From NCBI RefSeq assembly GCF_002234675.1, contig NC_019879.2:22811855-22875854 (forward strand): a DNA stretch of 64,000 nt. The letters run 5' to 3'. The DNA comes from Oryzias latipes (lineage: Eukaryota > Chordata > Actinopteri > Beloniformes > Adrianichthyidae). Below, piece by piece: positions 48,801 through 61,175 of the stretch (its first letter is position 1; each line of letters starts with the position of its first letter). Position numbers and translations under genes: made by a program. Under the pieces are notes generated by a model. That model worked only from the letters and a program-made list of their open reading frames with translations. It ran no database searches and was not told the origin of the DNA.

Positions 48801-51800
48801 AAATAAAATTGAATTGAATTGAATTGAATCTTGTGTGTTTGTGTGCCTTTACCCATTGTCCTCCATTATGCAGCCGCTCATCTGGTTAGTACAACCGCAT
48901 TCTTCTGCAAGACAAAAGCAGAGCAATCATTGATAGCCACATAGGAAGAAAAAATCCACAACTTTCGTTAGTGAATTCAGCAACAGAAACTTAAAACCTT
49001 GTTGGTTTTTCAGCAGGAATTTTTTTGTCTTGTAGCACTTTTTTAAGGATATCACTTTCTGACCTATCAGCTGTTCGGTGACTGCTTTCTTAACTAACCT
49101 CACATTGAACAATAAACTCCATCTGTTCCTCCACTTGCACAGGCTAACACAGACACATTTTTGTTTTAATATACCTGTATATGTAATTTTAAAGTTGGTC
49201 CCAACTTATAGATTGCAATATGGACCCATTTGCAGACTCAACAAAGTCCATTTAAGAAGAAATGTTTTCAACAAAATGACATGAGAGCTTAAACTCAGAT
49301 CATTGAGCACTCATGGAGATAAGTTAATTTAACCCTTTAAGACCCTTAACACCACTGCCTCCCGAGCGTGGCTAGGCTGTAGCTCACTGCTCCTCCATGG
49401 GGTCAAATGTGGAGAAGAATTTCTCCATTGTGGGATAAATAAAGTATCAGTTATCTGATGGTTGATGTCAATTAACTTCTTGTGCAGACACTTTGTTTTT
49501 AACGAAATAACATTTATTTTATATTGATGATTCAAAACTTACAGACATTTTATTTCACTTGGTCGAAAACCATTTGCCCTCCAGCCCAACGCACCCATCA
49601 AATTACAGATTGTACCTGTATTTAACATGTCAGGTTCCCATGATCACGACTCCCACAGGACAAACAATTTATGTACACTTTGGCTCCTATGATCCAAAAT
49701 GCATGCCTGGTTTTCACTAGCCACAAAGAACTCACATCACTCCTCTCTTCAAGTCTTTGCCCTCAGATTCAAAGCCCTGACCCTCGCCTACAGAGCGAGT
49801 GGTGAACTCCACAGCTCTGTAGGCGAGCTTTTTACCCCCTACATGCAAACTACAGTTTACAAAAGTGCGACATCTGGTGGTTCCTGCACAATATGGCGAA
49901 GGATCAGAAGCTCTTTTCAGGTCTGTGATCCAACAGTGGTGTAATGGCCGGAACATCTCAGCAGGCATAGCAGCCTCATTTGCAATCTTCAAGAAAAGGT
50001 TAAACACTATTTTTGTAATATTTTAAAACACAATAAGAACATTTTATAAAGCTCTTTCTGTCTTAGAATGTTTTTGTACCTTATTTGTTTGTTACTTTGG
50101 ATGAAAAAATCTGCTAAATGCGTTCAGCAGCAACTTGTTTAATGCAAGCATGAAAAATGGCAAAATCTTTTCTAAATCATTAGTTTTTCTACTGCTTCAT
50201 GGGGAACATTTTCACATGAGAGCATCTTGCAGCATCAACATTTTGGTTTGGTTCAATTCAAAAGCTGTCTTACTGTTTTTTTTTTACTAAACGTGTTTTA
50301 TTAATACTTCTCTTGGATGCCGGGTCCCACTGAATGCCGAGGTTCTGTGCCAGGCTCTGGGACAAGACCGATGCCATGGACCAGGGACTGCTGGGCTGTA
50401 GACACAGTAGAGACCAAATATTGTCCAGCTGCAAGGACACGCACACAGATAGGAAAAAGACATCTGATCGCTGTTCCTGACCTCATTGACTCCCACTCCT
50501 CGGTTTAATGAACACATGCCTCCAAAGTACGCTGCACTGCTTCTGCGGTATTGGAAGTTCAGATTTCTGAAAGAGCAACAGAGACAAAAAAACACTTAAA
50601 AAAGTATGCGAAAAAAATGATTTTTTAAAATTATTATTCTACTGACCCACTGTCCAAACAAAATTAAAATTATATCTAAAAGGAAGTACCAAACTGACAA
50701 AAAATATTGTGACAGCCCTGTTGATTGATTTGATCAATGATTTGATTGATTTACATATTTATAAATGGGGGGGAGGGAATAAATTGATATCCGCAAACTC
50801 AAGGTCATGTTTCGGTAGAACAGAGCGTGTGCAGTTTATACTTCAAACCAATCGTTGTAGATTAAAACGGCTCTTAACATTTCAAAAAAGCTGAGTCGAT
50901 AGAGAAAAGAACCTACGAGAAGAGCTGCACTGAATCGGCGTGGAGCTTGATGCTCTGCTGCCGGTACTTGGAGAAATCTCGTAGCATCTCTAGAGGCTTC
51001 TCAGTTATGGTGATGTGATCCTTTTCCGTCCAGATCTCCACGGCAACGAGCACCACTCGCGTGTGCAGCTGTTCTTTGAAGATCTATCATTAAAGCACGG
51101 AGCGAATGCAGGCAATAAATGAAGACAGCCAGAGAAAGGAAAAAGAGCAGAGTAAGAGGAAAACAACACCAGGTGTGAGTTCGAGTGACACACAGGGAGG
51201 TGCAGCACACTGAGGTGAAGGAACTGAGGGCTAATTTAAATTAGTGCTTGATAAAAGCCAAGCTACAAAACATTATTTTCATTAAAGTGATGAAGCTACT
51301 TTATGGGTACTAACAAAAATACACACAAATGTCAAAGCGTTTCCAAAAGGCTTACTTACACCATCCACAAGGTTGACTGTTGACTTGACAATATTTCTCG
51401 TGTGCTGCTTGTTCTTGTGCCGTTTATACTGCAGACATAAAGGAAAAAAGCGGGGATTGTGAGTTCATGATGCATACTCTATGATGTTCAAAGTGCTAAC
51501 TTCAGTGACAATGCTCCCATCTCGTGGGGAAAAAAGCAGCGCAGTCCTGAATTATTGATGAGTTGAAAAAACAGCGTTTCCCTGATATTTAATCTACATA
51601 AAGATTTTCCCATCTCAGACCCATTAAGCCAACTGCTTTGTTTCAGGAATACGAAAAGTCAGTGATAGCAATAAGCAAGTAAGTAGTTAAATTAATATTT
51701 ATTTAAGTATTACATTGCATGATAACTAAGAAACACTTTTTCTCTGTTTTATAGAACATAGATCTGAGACTCTGAAGTGATTTTATCATTTTCCTTGAAG

Positions 51801-54800
51801 TCATCACAGTCAGACTTACTGATCAGATTTAATCATCTGTCTTTCTATCTAACTTTGGATAATTTCACATTAGAAGTGGTCGAGTGTGGGACGACATTTC
51901 CTGAACATGTGTACAAAGACAAGATAGAGGAGGCAGCTGCAAAGTAACTTTAAATCTTGGAAAAACAACAAAAGTTGAACACTTTATTATTACTCCTGGA
52001 AACTGGGTCATTCCTCACAAAACAAAGGAAATAATGAGTCTTTTAAATAATTTAACTGTAATCCTTGTAAAGGAAATCCTTTTGAATAGAGTTAAAATGT
52101 CTCATCATAATGACTGGTTTAAAAATTAAAATTGTGTTCTTTTTCTTGACCCATAATGTTAAAGTGGTTCTGCATTGTTTACATTTGGTGGAAAAGGGAA
52201 ACTACTTCAAGAGTTTTTTTGGTTTGATGCATTTTTGCACAAGGAGCATCACAGATGTGTACATTCCTGTGATTTAGGGCTGTTTTACAGATTTCCCATA
52301 ATTTCTTCAAATAAACCTATTTGTGATAACCTGTAACCGCAGATTTTTTTTAAATTTGATGTGTTTTTTTAAACCGGAATTAATGAAACTCTAAAAAATT
52401 CCAATTCTAAATTTCACACGGTCTCTTTTAAACTGTAATACCTGTTTACAACAGCTGGTTATGGACCATAGCCTGTTTAACTTTTCATTTACTGAAGTTT
52501 CGCATGTTGTGTGATAAAAAACTGCACAAAAATGTAACCAAGTGTTGGGATTTCCAAATAATTGTGAGTGGGTTGTGCTTGTATTGTGGGAAACCTCAGA
52601 AACCTTCAACTAAAGCTCTCAAAAGCAGGAAAGTTTTCTTTTTTCTGTTTTTGATTAACGCCTGTGTTGCCGTCTCGGATCATTTTGACGCCAAATGAAC
52701 ACTTTGCTATCATAATGTTTTCAATGAATTAACTAAACTAAAAGTTTTTTTAGGTTTATTTTTGGCCTCATATTCCACTCCGGTCATCTTTGGATCTATA
52801 TCCAAAGCATTCCTAGTCATCTTGATTATGCCACTTTTAGCCAAAATCAGGAAACCTGTGTCATTTTCTAGGATAGTTTCTGCAGAGCAGCAGTAGTTCA
52901 TTGGAAATTTGCCTCTGAGTCGGGGGTGGGACTTTTCGCACAGAGCAATCCCACCCCCTTACCCATTACTCATTTTGGAGCTCTGTTAACACGCTCTCCA
53001 ACCTGACATTTCTGGTGCAACAAAAAGGGTGAGCAATACTGGAGCTATCCAGCCATACATTTTTGAGCCAAATGCAGGCTCAGATGAGGAAAACAAAGAC
53101 ACATATGGATCTATTTGTCTACAAGTTGATGAATCAGAATTTTAATTATTTAATTTTCATTTAACCTTTATTTTACCAGTAAGGTCCCATTGATATTAAA
53201 AACCTTTTTTCCAAGGGAGTCTTGGCCAAGAGGCAGCAATTTCTAAAACAACGGTACATAAAACGCACAGCAATACCGTTATATTACATTAAAATGTCTA
53301 GATTTATAGATAACACTTCCAAGTTCATGAAGCAGTCTCTAAGTCCTTCAGTCGAATTTTAAAAGCATTTAAAGGCAGCAAATCTGTCATCTTCCAATCT
53401 TTCTGTAAGATGTTCCAGATAGCAGGAGCAGAGTGAAGAAATGCTTTTTTCCCCAGCTTTGTACGAGCCAAAGCCACAGTCAACAGTGTCAGCTCATTTG
53501 ATCTTAACGATTGAAGCTTTTGGCCCACCCAGTGTTTTACGTCACAAATACGATATTTTCCAAACAGCATTTTTTCATCTGCTCCTGATTCCCAACGATT
53601 TAAATAAAGAAATACTAAAATGTGTTATCTTAAACTTAATTTCCTTAATTAATGCCGTCCCTTATTAGACCCCCCCACACACACACACACAAGAACATGT
53701 TGAATACAACAAAATCTAAGTCTTTAATGTTTTTTTGTCCTTTAACAGTCTATTAAGGTCATGCCATTTTTGGTAGGGATCAAAATTAATCACAAGGTTC
53801 ATACAAGGGTTTTAATTTGATTTAAGTTTTTAATCTGTAGATGTAAATACGAAAGATGTAAAATAGAAGTAAAGAAAACATGTGATTTTTTTGCCACAAT
53901 TTGCTAATTTACTGTTGACTTTTCCGTTCCCCTAAACTTAATCATCTGCAACCCTTTCATCCTAATTTTTGTTGCAGACATGTCTCTGACTTTATTCTTT
54001 CACATTTTTCAGACGGCTCTGGCTGCCATCCATTCTACAAATTAAAGAGCTTTAAACAGTTATAGGAATTCAGAGTTATGAGAAACGTACCGAGTTGTGG
54101 TCACTAACAATCATGAGTTCCAGATACTTCATCTCCTCAAACACACTGCGAGGCATCTATGTAACAAAAGAGCGTCATTGTAAACACAAAAGAGGCAGAA
54201 GCGGAGCATTGTTCTGGAGAAAGGATAAATCACAGACTCACTGCTCGTTTTTTTCTGCGCTTCAGCCAGGATAACTCATCCTGCTCAGAGAAGAGCTGCT
54301 CCTCCTCCACTGCAGAAAAACACATCAGGAAACCGACTTGCCAAGTGTTTACAACCCAGTAGGCGTATGTGATGTGTTCAAACCATCAGGGACGCCTTTT
54401 GGATTGTTTTTCCTCACGTCCCGTGAAAAATTGTGTAAACACAGTGCAAAAACATTTCCAAAAACCTTACACCCACATTATAACATGTATCATGGACAAA
54501 AAGCAGGGACAGTTATTCATATTCATCCACTAATATTTTATTTCTCATGTGTTCCTTTTTTCCTAAACCCTGAAAGAAAAAAAAACTCCAAAGAAAAACA
54601 ATCTATTTGTGCTTAAAAATCTTTAAAAATCAGTGTTGGGTTACAGTGACATGTCAACGCGGAAAAAGGTTTACTAAAACGGCAGAAACAGACACTTTAC
54701 CCGCTTCCACTGACTTGTTGTTCCACTGAAAAGAGGCGGTTCTTCTGAGCTTGTGAGGCCTTGCAGCTGAATCCTGCAGGAAGGAAACCAGCATGAACAA

Positions 54801-57800
54801 CCAGACTGGGGAGAGTCTCAGACTGGCAAGCGTAGTAATACCAAGCAAGATGGAAGATTTAACTTCAGCTCTATGTTATAAGAGTGCAGCAGGTCAGACA
54901 TGTAAGTAGTGGGAATGAATAGTATTAAGGATAGGGATAAAAATACATGAAATAACCATCTTCAAGTTAAGATTCAGCTCAATTATTATGAAAATTATTA
55001 TCAAAAATGCATTTCGTATTAAATAAATAAATAAATATTAAATATTAAATAAATAAATAAAGCTGCAAAAGTGTAAAAAAAACATGTGGTCAACTGTAAA
55101 AAACATTAATAATAATATTATTAATGTATAATAATACACAATAAAAATATTAGCTATTTTAGTTCTTTTTTTTATCCCTGTCTGGCAAATTCAGGGACAG
55201 ACTCAGATTATGACTCGCAACCAAAAAAACTGTTCTTAAATATTAAAATTCTAATAAATCGAAACACAAGAGTGAAAACACAAACCCAAAACTTAGGTAG
55301 TTGTGAATAATTCACTGCTTGGAATGAGATTATCATTATATTTGGATCAGAAATCCTTTTGGGGGTTATTTAAAAAAATGATAGATAGAGAAACTTTTGC
55401 TGTGACTTTTGAGATTGCTGTCATTGGGACATACCAAATACTTTATGGAAAAGTCAAAAGACATTTTTTAACTAAAAACACAAAACTTATCAGCAGGAAA
55501 AACTCTTGAAAATCAGAAAAACAAAAAGTAAAAATTTTCTATAGGTGCATCAACCAATTGAATATGAACAGATAACTTTTTTAACAGTAAGTGAGTTTTT
55601 TTGTTTTTAAGTTGATTCACAATGTATTACTATGAATTCAAACATGGATTTATCATTTTTATAATAATCTTGGTATCCTCAAATCCAAATTATTCAATCC
55701 AGTCTGCAGACTAAATCAGAAACTTTTAATCTAACCCATATAATTTGGAAAAGTTTGATGTGATAAATGTGTTTTCCCATCATAAAGTGACCAAAAATCT
55801 CATTTCCTCCCAAATGATGACCATTTATTATATCTTTAATGGATCAACAAAGAGGAAAATCTCCCTGCAGTCGCCTCAAGCCGTTTAATCTCCCAATAAA
55901 AGTTGTAATTATAACTCAGCAAAGCTGCTGCCACATCTTGATTACTTTTATTAGCCCACTGTTATGAAAAAGTAATATTTTTCTACTGCTTGTCTAAGTT
56001 TCAATCACCCGATTCTCCACATGAGTTTTTTTGTTTTACAGGATATGTCACCTAAATCCTCTGCGGACATGAATAAATGAAGAGTTTGTAACCTTTGGTC
56101 ATTCATGCTCCTTCTGTTTGTTCTCCTTCCTTTGAAAACACAAAAATCTATGTAGGATTTCCTTCACTGTCAGTACAAAAACATCAACAATAGCTGGTGG
56201 GACTGTGAGCAGATAGACTCAGGAAATTCCTCTCAAGTGTGCATTCGCTTGTGTGCAGTTGGAATAACTTACAACTGAGTGACTTAGGTGCAGGGGCTCA
56301 ATAAGGTACGCGTGGACTCTGTCATCAAACATGCCGCTGCAGGCGGAGGGAGAGAAGGAGGAAGAGGCCGGTTGAGAAAGAGTGCAGGGGAGAGGCGAGT
56401 GTTTTCAGAGATATCCAGAGCACAGCGAGCTTTGATGTTCACTTACTGCAACCCGTTGCAGGTAGATAAGGCCACATGAGAGTTATCGATGCCCCTCACC
56501 TGGCCGTGGTAGTAACAGTGCTCACCCCCCTAAAGGGGAGAAGGAACAGCACAAATGCACCATCACTAATCACCAAGCATCATCAATCTGCTTATTATGC
56601 AGATTGTCCAGTTTTTTGCACCAAACTTAGAACGTGTCACAAATGTCACTTCAGTTTACCTGAAGTGGATTTCATTTTCCAGTGTTCAAGTCCCACTCCA
56701 ATCATCTTTTGATCCATTTTTAAAAGCATTTCCAGTGGCCTTTTAAGCATAATCAGGCTATTTTTAGCCAATTAGTTTTTTTTAAACTGTCATTTTATAG
56801 GACATATTTTCTGCAGAGCGGCAGAAGTTCATCAGAATATCGCCTCTGAATTGTGGGCCTAACCACTGGCGCAGATCAAACCCACCCTCCTTACCGTCAC
56901 CCAAAACTGAGTTTTCTGTTTATCTCCCGCTAGCTTACAGCCCCTCACATCCCCAACATCATATTAGTGTTGCAATAAAAATGGCGAGCAATATAGGAGC
57001 TATCCAGCCGCACAGTTTCCAGCTAAGAAAAGGAATCGTGGATCTAGTTGTCTGCAAGTAGTTTCTTTGTCATAAATAAGATCTGTTTCAATCTGTATTT
57101 TTTTTTTTATCTGCTCTTGGTTTAAAATTATTTGAATAAAAAATGCTCAGAAATATTATTTTAAACTACATTTTCTTAATCTATATCTTCCATCATCACA
57201 AAAAATGCCACAAGAACATGTTAGAAACACCAAAAACACAATTTTTATCAGAGTGGGTCTTTAAGATGTGATGTTTCGTCTCGTTCTTTCCTGCTATCTT
57301 TCTCTGTGATGCTCATCTTGCTCCTTTACTGCAGTGCTTCCCGTTTCCTCTCCCCTTTATCATGTGACCAGAGCTTCAGCAGGAGGCTGCAGGGGAGTGA
57401 GACCCTGCTGATTCAGCTACAGCATGCTCAGCCCATTCCTGTGCCTGATTCAGCAGCAGCAGCAGCAGCCGGCACTCTTTCATCTGTTCTATCTGGACCG
57501 ATACGAATCTTCTCTGTGTTCTGTCTCCACACAATACTGAACATCTTTGGCTGCTCGCATGCATTGTTCTGCACAAACAGAAATGTTAATTTTACCTTTG
57601 ACAGAACAGGTTTTCCATCTTCATAGTGGATCTCCACATAGTCTGAAGACAGCAAGTCACTGAGGAAACGAAAAAAGACACTGTTTGTTAAAGCAGAAAA
57701 AGGTATTTTAGCCACATTGGGTTCAACAATGAAAACACAAAAAAGAAACCCCTTCTTTGGCACAAACATTGTGGTTAAAAAAAAAATCTTGCACTGCTTC

Positions 57801-60800
57801 ATGTGTCATTTCCACAAGACTAGTCATCACCACACTCTGTCTGGATTATCCTGCACAAACATTCCCGCTTTTCAAAATGGTCAGATGAGAATTTCAACCA
57901 AAAGATGATGACTTTGCATTGCCACAAAAACAACAACTCTGCTAAATGTGGAAACAAATGAGGCTGCAACAAGAAAAAGCTCTGGGGCTTTCAAATGAAA
58001 TAACCCTAAAGTTATGGCTGTAACGAGAAACCCGATCTAAATAATTTTACAGATTAGAAAACCAGGACAAATATCCAAATTAGGAGACAAAAAGGTTAAA
58101 AATGATTATGAGGCCGGTCTTCACCTTGAAAGAGCTCCCAGCTGCTCAATCTGAGTCAGCAAAGCTCCCCGTTTCACACTCAGCCTGCTAGCTGACTTCA
58201 AGAGACTGCTTTCTGCCACAATGGCGGTTTCCCCCCCCCCAAATAACCTTGCAAATCAACGACGCCCTCCTCTCTGTGCAGCATGATTGAGAACATGGCA
58301 ACAACAAAAAAAAAGCAAAGTGACTTTGAGTGATGCTGAGCAGATTGTGAACAGGAAGCACACCATTATGTCAGGGGATTCGAGGCATGAGCAGCATCTC
58401 TGAGCGACTCCTGAGCTATTTTTAGCTTAAGGGCGGTGTGGGAAGAGCAGGCCATGCGCAGAGCACCCATGGATGACACACACTAAAGGTGTGCGTCTGC
58501 TGGAGAGTCGGTGAAAAGCATGATTGAGCGAGGAGGGAGTCCCTCAGTCATCGGGAGGCAGAGTACCTCACTGCAGCAGAAAATCACGAGAGAGACAGAA
58601 CCAAAAACTCACAGAGGGGAGGAATGATGTGGAGTCTGGCATCAGATCAATGCCAAAATGCTGCCACACTGCTCATGCAGAGCAAAATCTGTCTTAATAA
58701 ATCAAATCCTCCTCAAAAAGGTCGACAACACCAGAGTGAAAGTACATTTTCAGGATTGTTTTCAAGGAAAAAAACTATTTCAGAGCTTTCAAATTCACAA
58801 CACCCCCTGCTACCACACCTGCAGTAGTAGTTGGGCAGGTAAAGCATCATCCACCAGCTCGCTAGCAAACCTTTCTATATTTATCTTGCAGCTTTAACAC
58901 TAAGCAGAATTTCATCCCCTGATCTCCCACAAAAACAAAAGAGGCCCCTCGCAGATAACCTACCTGCAAACAGTTGGGAGTCAAGGTCACAGGGCCTTTT
59001 GTGCAGAATAACATGTTTCCGACACACCGCAGCGAGTGGGATGATGGGAGATTATGATAATAAAAGGATGGAAAATATCATTTGCATAAATAAGAGCCTG
59101 TGCTCCAGACAGCTGTGCTACTGGCACCCAAATGACACTCAAAGCACTTCAAAAAAGGCTCTCTTTTTTTAAAAGCTTCTCCCTCATTATTAATACTGCA
59201 AAAAAGAAACTGTGGTTATATTTTAACAAAGCAGTTGATTCTGAAAGCCAATCCTATGTCTCCTATACGTGCAGAGTGAATCGATACCATTGAGGGGTTT
59301 TGAACGGGACGATTACGGCAGACCACTGAACAACTGTCCACTCACTTCCACACACGTCTATTAAGGCGTCTCCGCCTGCAGTCAAAACCGGCTCGTAGCA
59401 CTTAGAAGAGAGCATTGAATTTCAGCCTCTGAGCTTGCATTATCACCAGCTATAACGCTGCATTAATCACTGATCTGACACTGAACTGCCAGTGGGAATT
59501 ACGTTTTACCTCAACATATATTTAATAACATTTTATAAACATGAAACACCCTGCTGGACAACTGTGAAATTTTCTCTTTGGAATCTCCTTTACATTCACA
59601 TATTTATGATCTGCATTCACATCAGTGCTTATTGTTTACCTTTCAATGCTTCATACAATAAATCTTCTCGTGCACAAAGGAACTTTGTAAAATACCTCCC
59701 TGGCATTTTACCCTAAAAGTGCTTTTTTTTGGACATTTTCCTTCTGTTTTATTTTTAACCTTGAGTGTCTGAAACATTTGTCAGTCCTCCGGGGACACCC
59801 ACACACTGCGTTGGTGCACAAAAAAATTTGCACTTTTGTCCAAATTTGACACGGCCCTGCTTTTATAATGCAGACGACACCTATCAAAGAAGACTTACTT
59901 GTTCAGCGTTAAATCCAGAACGAATCTGGAGCCAAACGCCTCCAACTGGAAACTCGCCTGGGCGAGGTGGACGGTCTGTGCAGGAGGAAAAGAGTGCAGT
60001 AAAAATCTGTCTCGGTCAACATCCACCACAGAGTGATTGTAAATGGGGAGACAGGGTTCATGCAAAATCAATGCAGTCTTCAGGGAAACACATTAAGCTT
60101 CCTGTTAAGTAGCAGTATGTTGAAATCAAAAGCAGCTTCTGTGCATGTCTCACCAATGGAAATGTGTGCGTGGGCTCACCTGTCCCTCTGTGGCTTGGTT
60201 CCTAGTCTGGGTGTTCAGATCATGGTAGGTGCTCTCTGAGTCCTCGTTCAGGTAGTAGATCAGCCTGGAGGGGTAGGTGATGGTGTGCTCCACTGCATGC
60301 TGGGTTGCGTTGCTTGTGGCAGGTGCTGCAGTCGCCTGTTGCTTCAGCAGCCCTAACACTGCATCCCTCTCAACCTTGTCCTCTACTCCTTGAAAATCTG
60401 CAAAGGAATTTCCCACCATGCATCAAAAGCTGCAGAAATGCACAGATCAGCTGCTGTCAAAAAAAGACTGATGGCTGCTGAATGGAAACCTTCATGACAG
60501 CTCAGGCTGACGGCATTTAAAAAAACATGCAGTTAGATAACACAATCTAAATGTTGCACCTCACTCAAAAGGAATTGATCCTAAATGAGAGAAGAGGGAA
60601 CAAAGATAGGAACAAAAGATGCAGAGAGGGTAAGGTCTGCCTTCATGCAGCAGCATCCTGGAGACATTTTAAACAATGCAGCTCTGAGGTTTTTGGAAAA
60701 ACATGAACATGAGCCCATTATCGGACACTATTTCCCCCAGAACCCTGACGGTGAAAGGCCGAGAGTGACAAAGAGATGCCACGGTAACGAATACGCACCG

Positions 60801-61080
60801 GATGAGGCTAGAGATGGAGGGAGCCAGGGCGAGAGGATGCCGACGAGCGAAGTGGCCAGAAATATCAAATGCATGATTCATATTTGATTGTTGGAATATC
60901 TCAATGGCATCATAACAATGTGGTTAATTTGTCGCGATCCATCGTGGCGATGGGGCTGCTGCAGAGGAGGAAGAGGAGAAGAAGGAGGAGAAAGGAGGGA
61001 GCCGAGAGAAGAAGGCGGTGGCCAGGCAGCCAGTGTACTGGAAGTCCTGCAGCAGGCTCCTCCTCGATGGTCCCGACCAT
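36830..61080 (-). CDS. adam23: ADAM23: neuronal transmembrane disintegrin, inactive metalloprotease
   Basis: Exon 1 (ATG 61080, to about 60930) gives a signal peptide with [18 protein letters not shown]. Then exons 60180-60397, 59899-59975, 57596-57659, 56447-56529, 56273-56336, 54701-54773, 54242-54309 (basic cleavage site RRKKRA), 54091-54156, 51360-51428, 50917-51083, 50482-50566, 50308-50395, 48853-48904, 47980-48079, 46657-46728, 46051-46137, 45785-45865, 45640-45690, 45484-45547, 45287-45392, 42817-42936, 42561-42729, 40464-40575, one of two transmembrane exons, and 36830-36875 (tail [12 protein letters not shown], stop). From exon 2 on, junctions fit phase. Order: prodomain, metalloprotease-like ([11 protein letters not shown] replaces HExxH), disintegrin, cysteine-rich, EGF-like ([15 protein letters not shown]), membrane span. 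ADAM23 binds LGI proteins and integrins at synapses. Which teleost copy (a or b) cannot be told. Confidence 0.95.
39116..39206 (-). CDS. adam23: adam23 alternative transmembrane exon, alpha-type
   Basis: This 91-bp exon runs from acceptor ctctacag to donor gtaagc. It reads [20 protein letters not shown] and then [10 protein letters not shown], the form found in the main mammalian ADAM23 isoform. It enters in phase 1 and leaves in phase 2, joining the last exon to give K-NVKKRR. Confidence 0.93.
40022..40112 (-). CDS. adam23: adam23 alternative transmembrane exon, beta-type
   Basis: Also exactly 91 bp with the same entry and exit phase (acceptor tctgcacag, donor gtaagc). It reads [29 protein letters not shown], then joins E-NVKKRR. 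It is homologous to the 39116-39206 exon. Using both would shift the frame, so they must be mutually exclusive; skipping both would also shift the frame and could give a soluble form. Confidence 0.9.
40921..41325 (-). mobile_element. tRNA-headed SINE, full length
   Basis: On the minus strand it starts 'cacggtggcgcagtggttagc' (A box) with 'ggttcaagtcct' (B box). It continues through the well-known fish body 'ccatgtggagtttgcatgtt'-like segment and 'ggcgacctgtccagggca', and ends in a (ATTC/GAAT)n tail. It lies in an adam23 intron upstream of the transmembrane exons. Confidence 0.85.
42940..44599. other. adam23 intron, nothing recognised
   Basis: AT-rich intron sequence with poly-A/T runs (for example 44230-44245). 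No exon or clear repeat boundaries seen. Confidence 0.4.
44600..45198. mobile_element. Probable degraded hAT element
   Basis: The right end 'ggccggactttggacatgtctg' is a common fish hAT terminus. 'gtgctgcgggccgcatattctggattttatt' and an internal reverse-type 'gaggcccagatttggtgag' fit the same kind of element. A clean left end and target duplication were not found. Confidence 0.4.
46239..46624. mobile_element. Foldback element with about 100-bp inverted arms
   Basis: The left arm (about 46239-46352) holds 'cttggttcttctgttatcagacacggttgtgtttttcacatacctgacatgtttt'. The right arm (about 46524-46624) is its reverse complement with few mismatches. The middle of about 170 bp is unrelated. It sits between two disintegrin exons of adam23. 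No transposase frame. Confidence 0.75.
47090..47475 (+). repeat. Direct duplication of about 85 bp flanking a MITE
   Basis: 'gttactgcaggccacaaccaacaccgtacagcttacaccaacaa' near 47098 and 'gttactgcaggccatagccaacgccatatagcttacaccaacaa' near 47387 are copies in the same orientation, each ending 'ccccaaaagttg'. Between them lies the MITE at 47206-47370. Confidence 0.75.
47206..47370 (+). mobile_element. MITE family 2, internally deleted copy
   Basis: The ends taaaggccctataccatgc and gcatgattaaggcccttta are clean inverted repeats, better kept than in the longer copies. Only about 165 bp remain, so the centre has been lost. Confidence 0.8.
48175..48833 (+). mobile_element. Fish retroposon with (TTGAA)n tail
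   Basis: 'tttgggagtttttccttaccg', 'gggtctaagggcag', 'gtgattttgggctatacaaataaaattgaattgaattg' form the conserved 3' part of a very common fish retro-repeat. The 5' part has an internal imperfect duplication of about 100 bp ('gctcctgctcctacacctggctgtgg', twice). No protein frame. Confidence 0.7.
49335..49455 (+). repeat. Retroelement 3' tail fragment
   Basis: 'ggagaagaatttctccattgtgggataaataaagtatcagttatctg' is a typical fish SINE/LINE terminus. No head is attached. Confidence 0.45.
49690..50115 (+). mobile_element. Degraded retroelement fragment
   Basis: 'ttgccctcagattcaaagccctgaccctcgcctacagagc' and the ending 'ttggatgaaaaaatctgctaaatgcg' belong to a widely dispersed fish retro-repeat whose coding frame has decayed. 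It lies in an adam23 intron. Confidence 0.45.
52775..53680 (+). mobile_element. MITE family 1 copy split by a LINE insertion
   Basis: The left part (52775-53130, 'ccactccggtcatctttggatct' to 'tacaagttgatgaatcagaa') and right part (about 53560-53680, 'catctgctcctgattcccaacgatttaaataaagaaatac') together make one element of the family. The part between is unrelated and codes a LINE tail on the other strand. Confidence 0.7.
53140..53560 (-). mobile_element. LINE 3' fragment nested in a MITE
   Basis: On the minus strand it reads [20 protein letters not shown] and then [11 protein letters not shown], the C-terminal signature of a fish LINE ORF2. After it come 'ttggccaagactccc' and 'ggtaaaataaaggttaaatg', the usual 3' end. 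It is heavily 5'-truncated, as reverse-transcription inserts often are. Confidence 0.7.
55000..56240. other. adam23 intron, low-complexity AT sequence
   Basis: It contains an (AAAT)n run at about 55018-55065 and otherwise nothing I can assign. Confidence 0.4.
56688..57264 (+). mobile_element. MITE family 1, near full-length copy (about 577 bp)
   Basis: Left end aagtcccactccaatcatc and right end gagtgggtctttaa are inverted repeats. The inside has the family order: 'tccagtgg.cttttaa', 'ttctgcagagcggcag', 'ggcgagcaatataggagctatccagc', 'aacatgttagaaacaccaaaaacac'. Non-coding. It lies in an adam23 intron. Confidence 0.85.
57700..59890. other. adam23 intron, nothing recognised
   Basis: No exon or delimited repeat was found. 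A C-run at about 58230-58240 and moderately GC-rich sequence at 58130-58620 stand out but have no coding signal. Confidence 0.35.
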
Positions 61081-61175
61081 GTCCTTCCCTCCTGCGAGAG
61101 GTCCCCGAGCCCCGACAGCAACCGGGGGAGCTCCGTCCGTCCTCCGAGTGAACGCGCACGAGCCCGCGTCACGTG
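60927..61175 (-). promoter_or_regulatory. CpG-rich first-exon/promoter region of adam23
   Basis: This short stretch is far richer in GC and CpG than its surroundings and covers the signal-peptide exon and its upstream flank. An E-box-like cacgtg is at about 61170. No TATA box is evident. The transcription start cannot be fixed from sequence alone. Confidence 0.5.
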
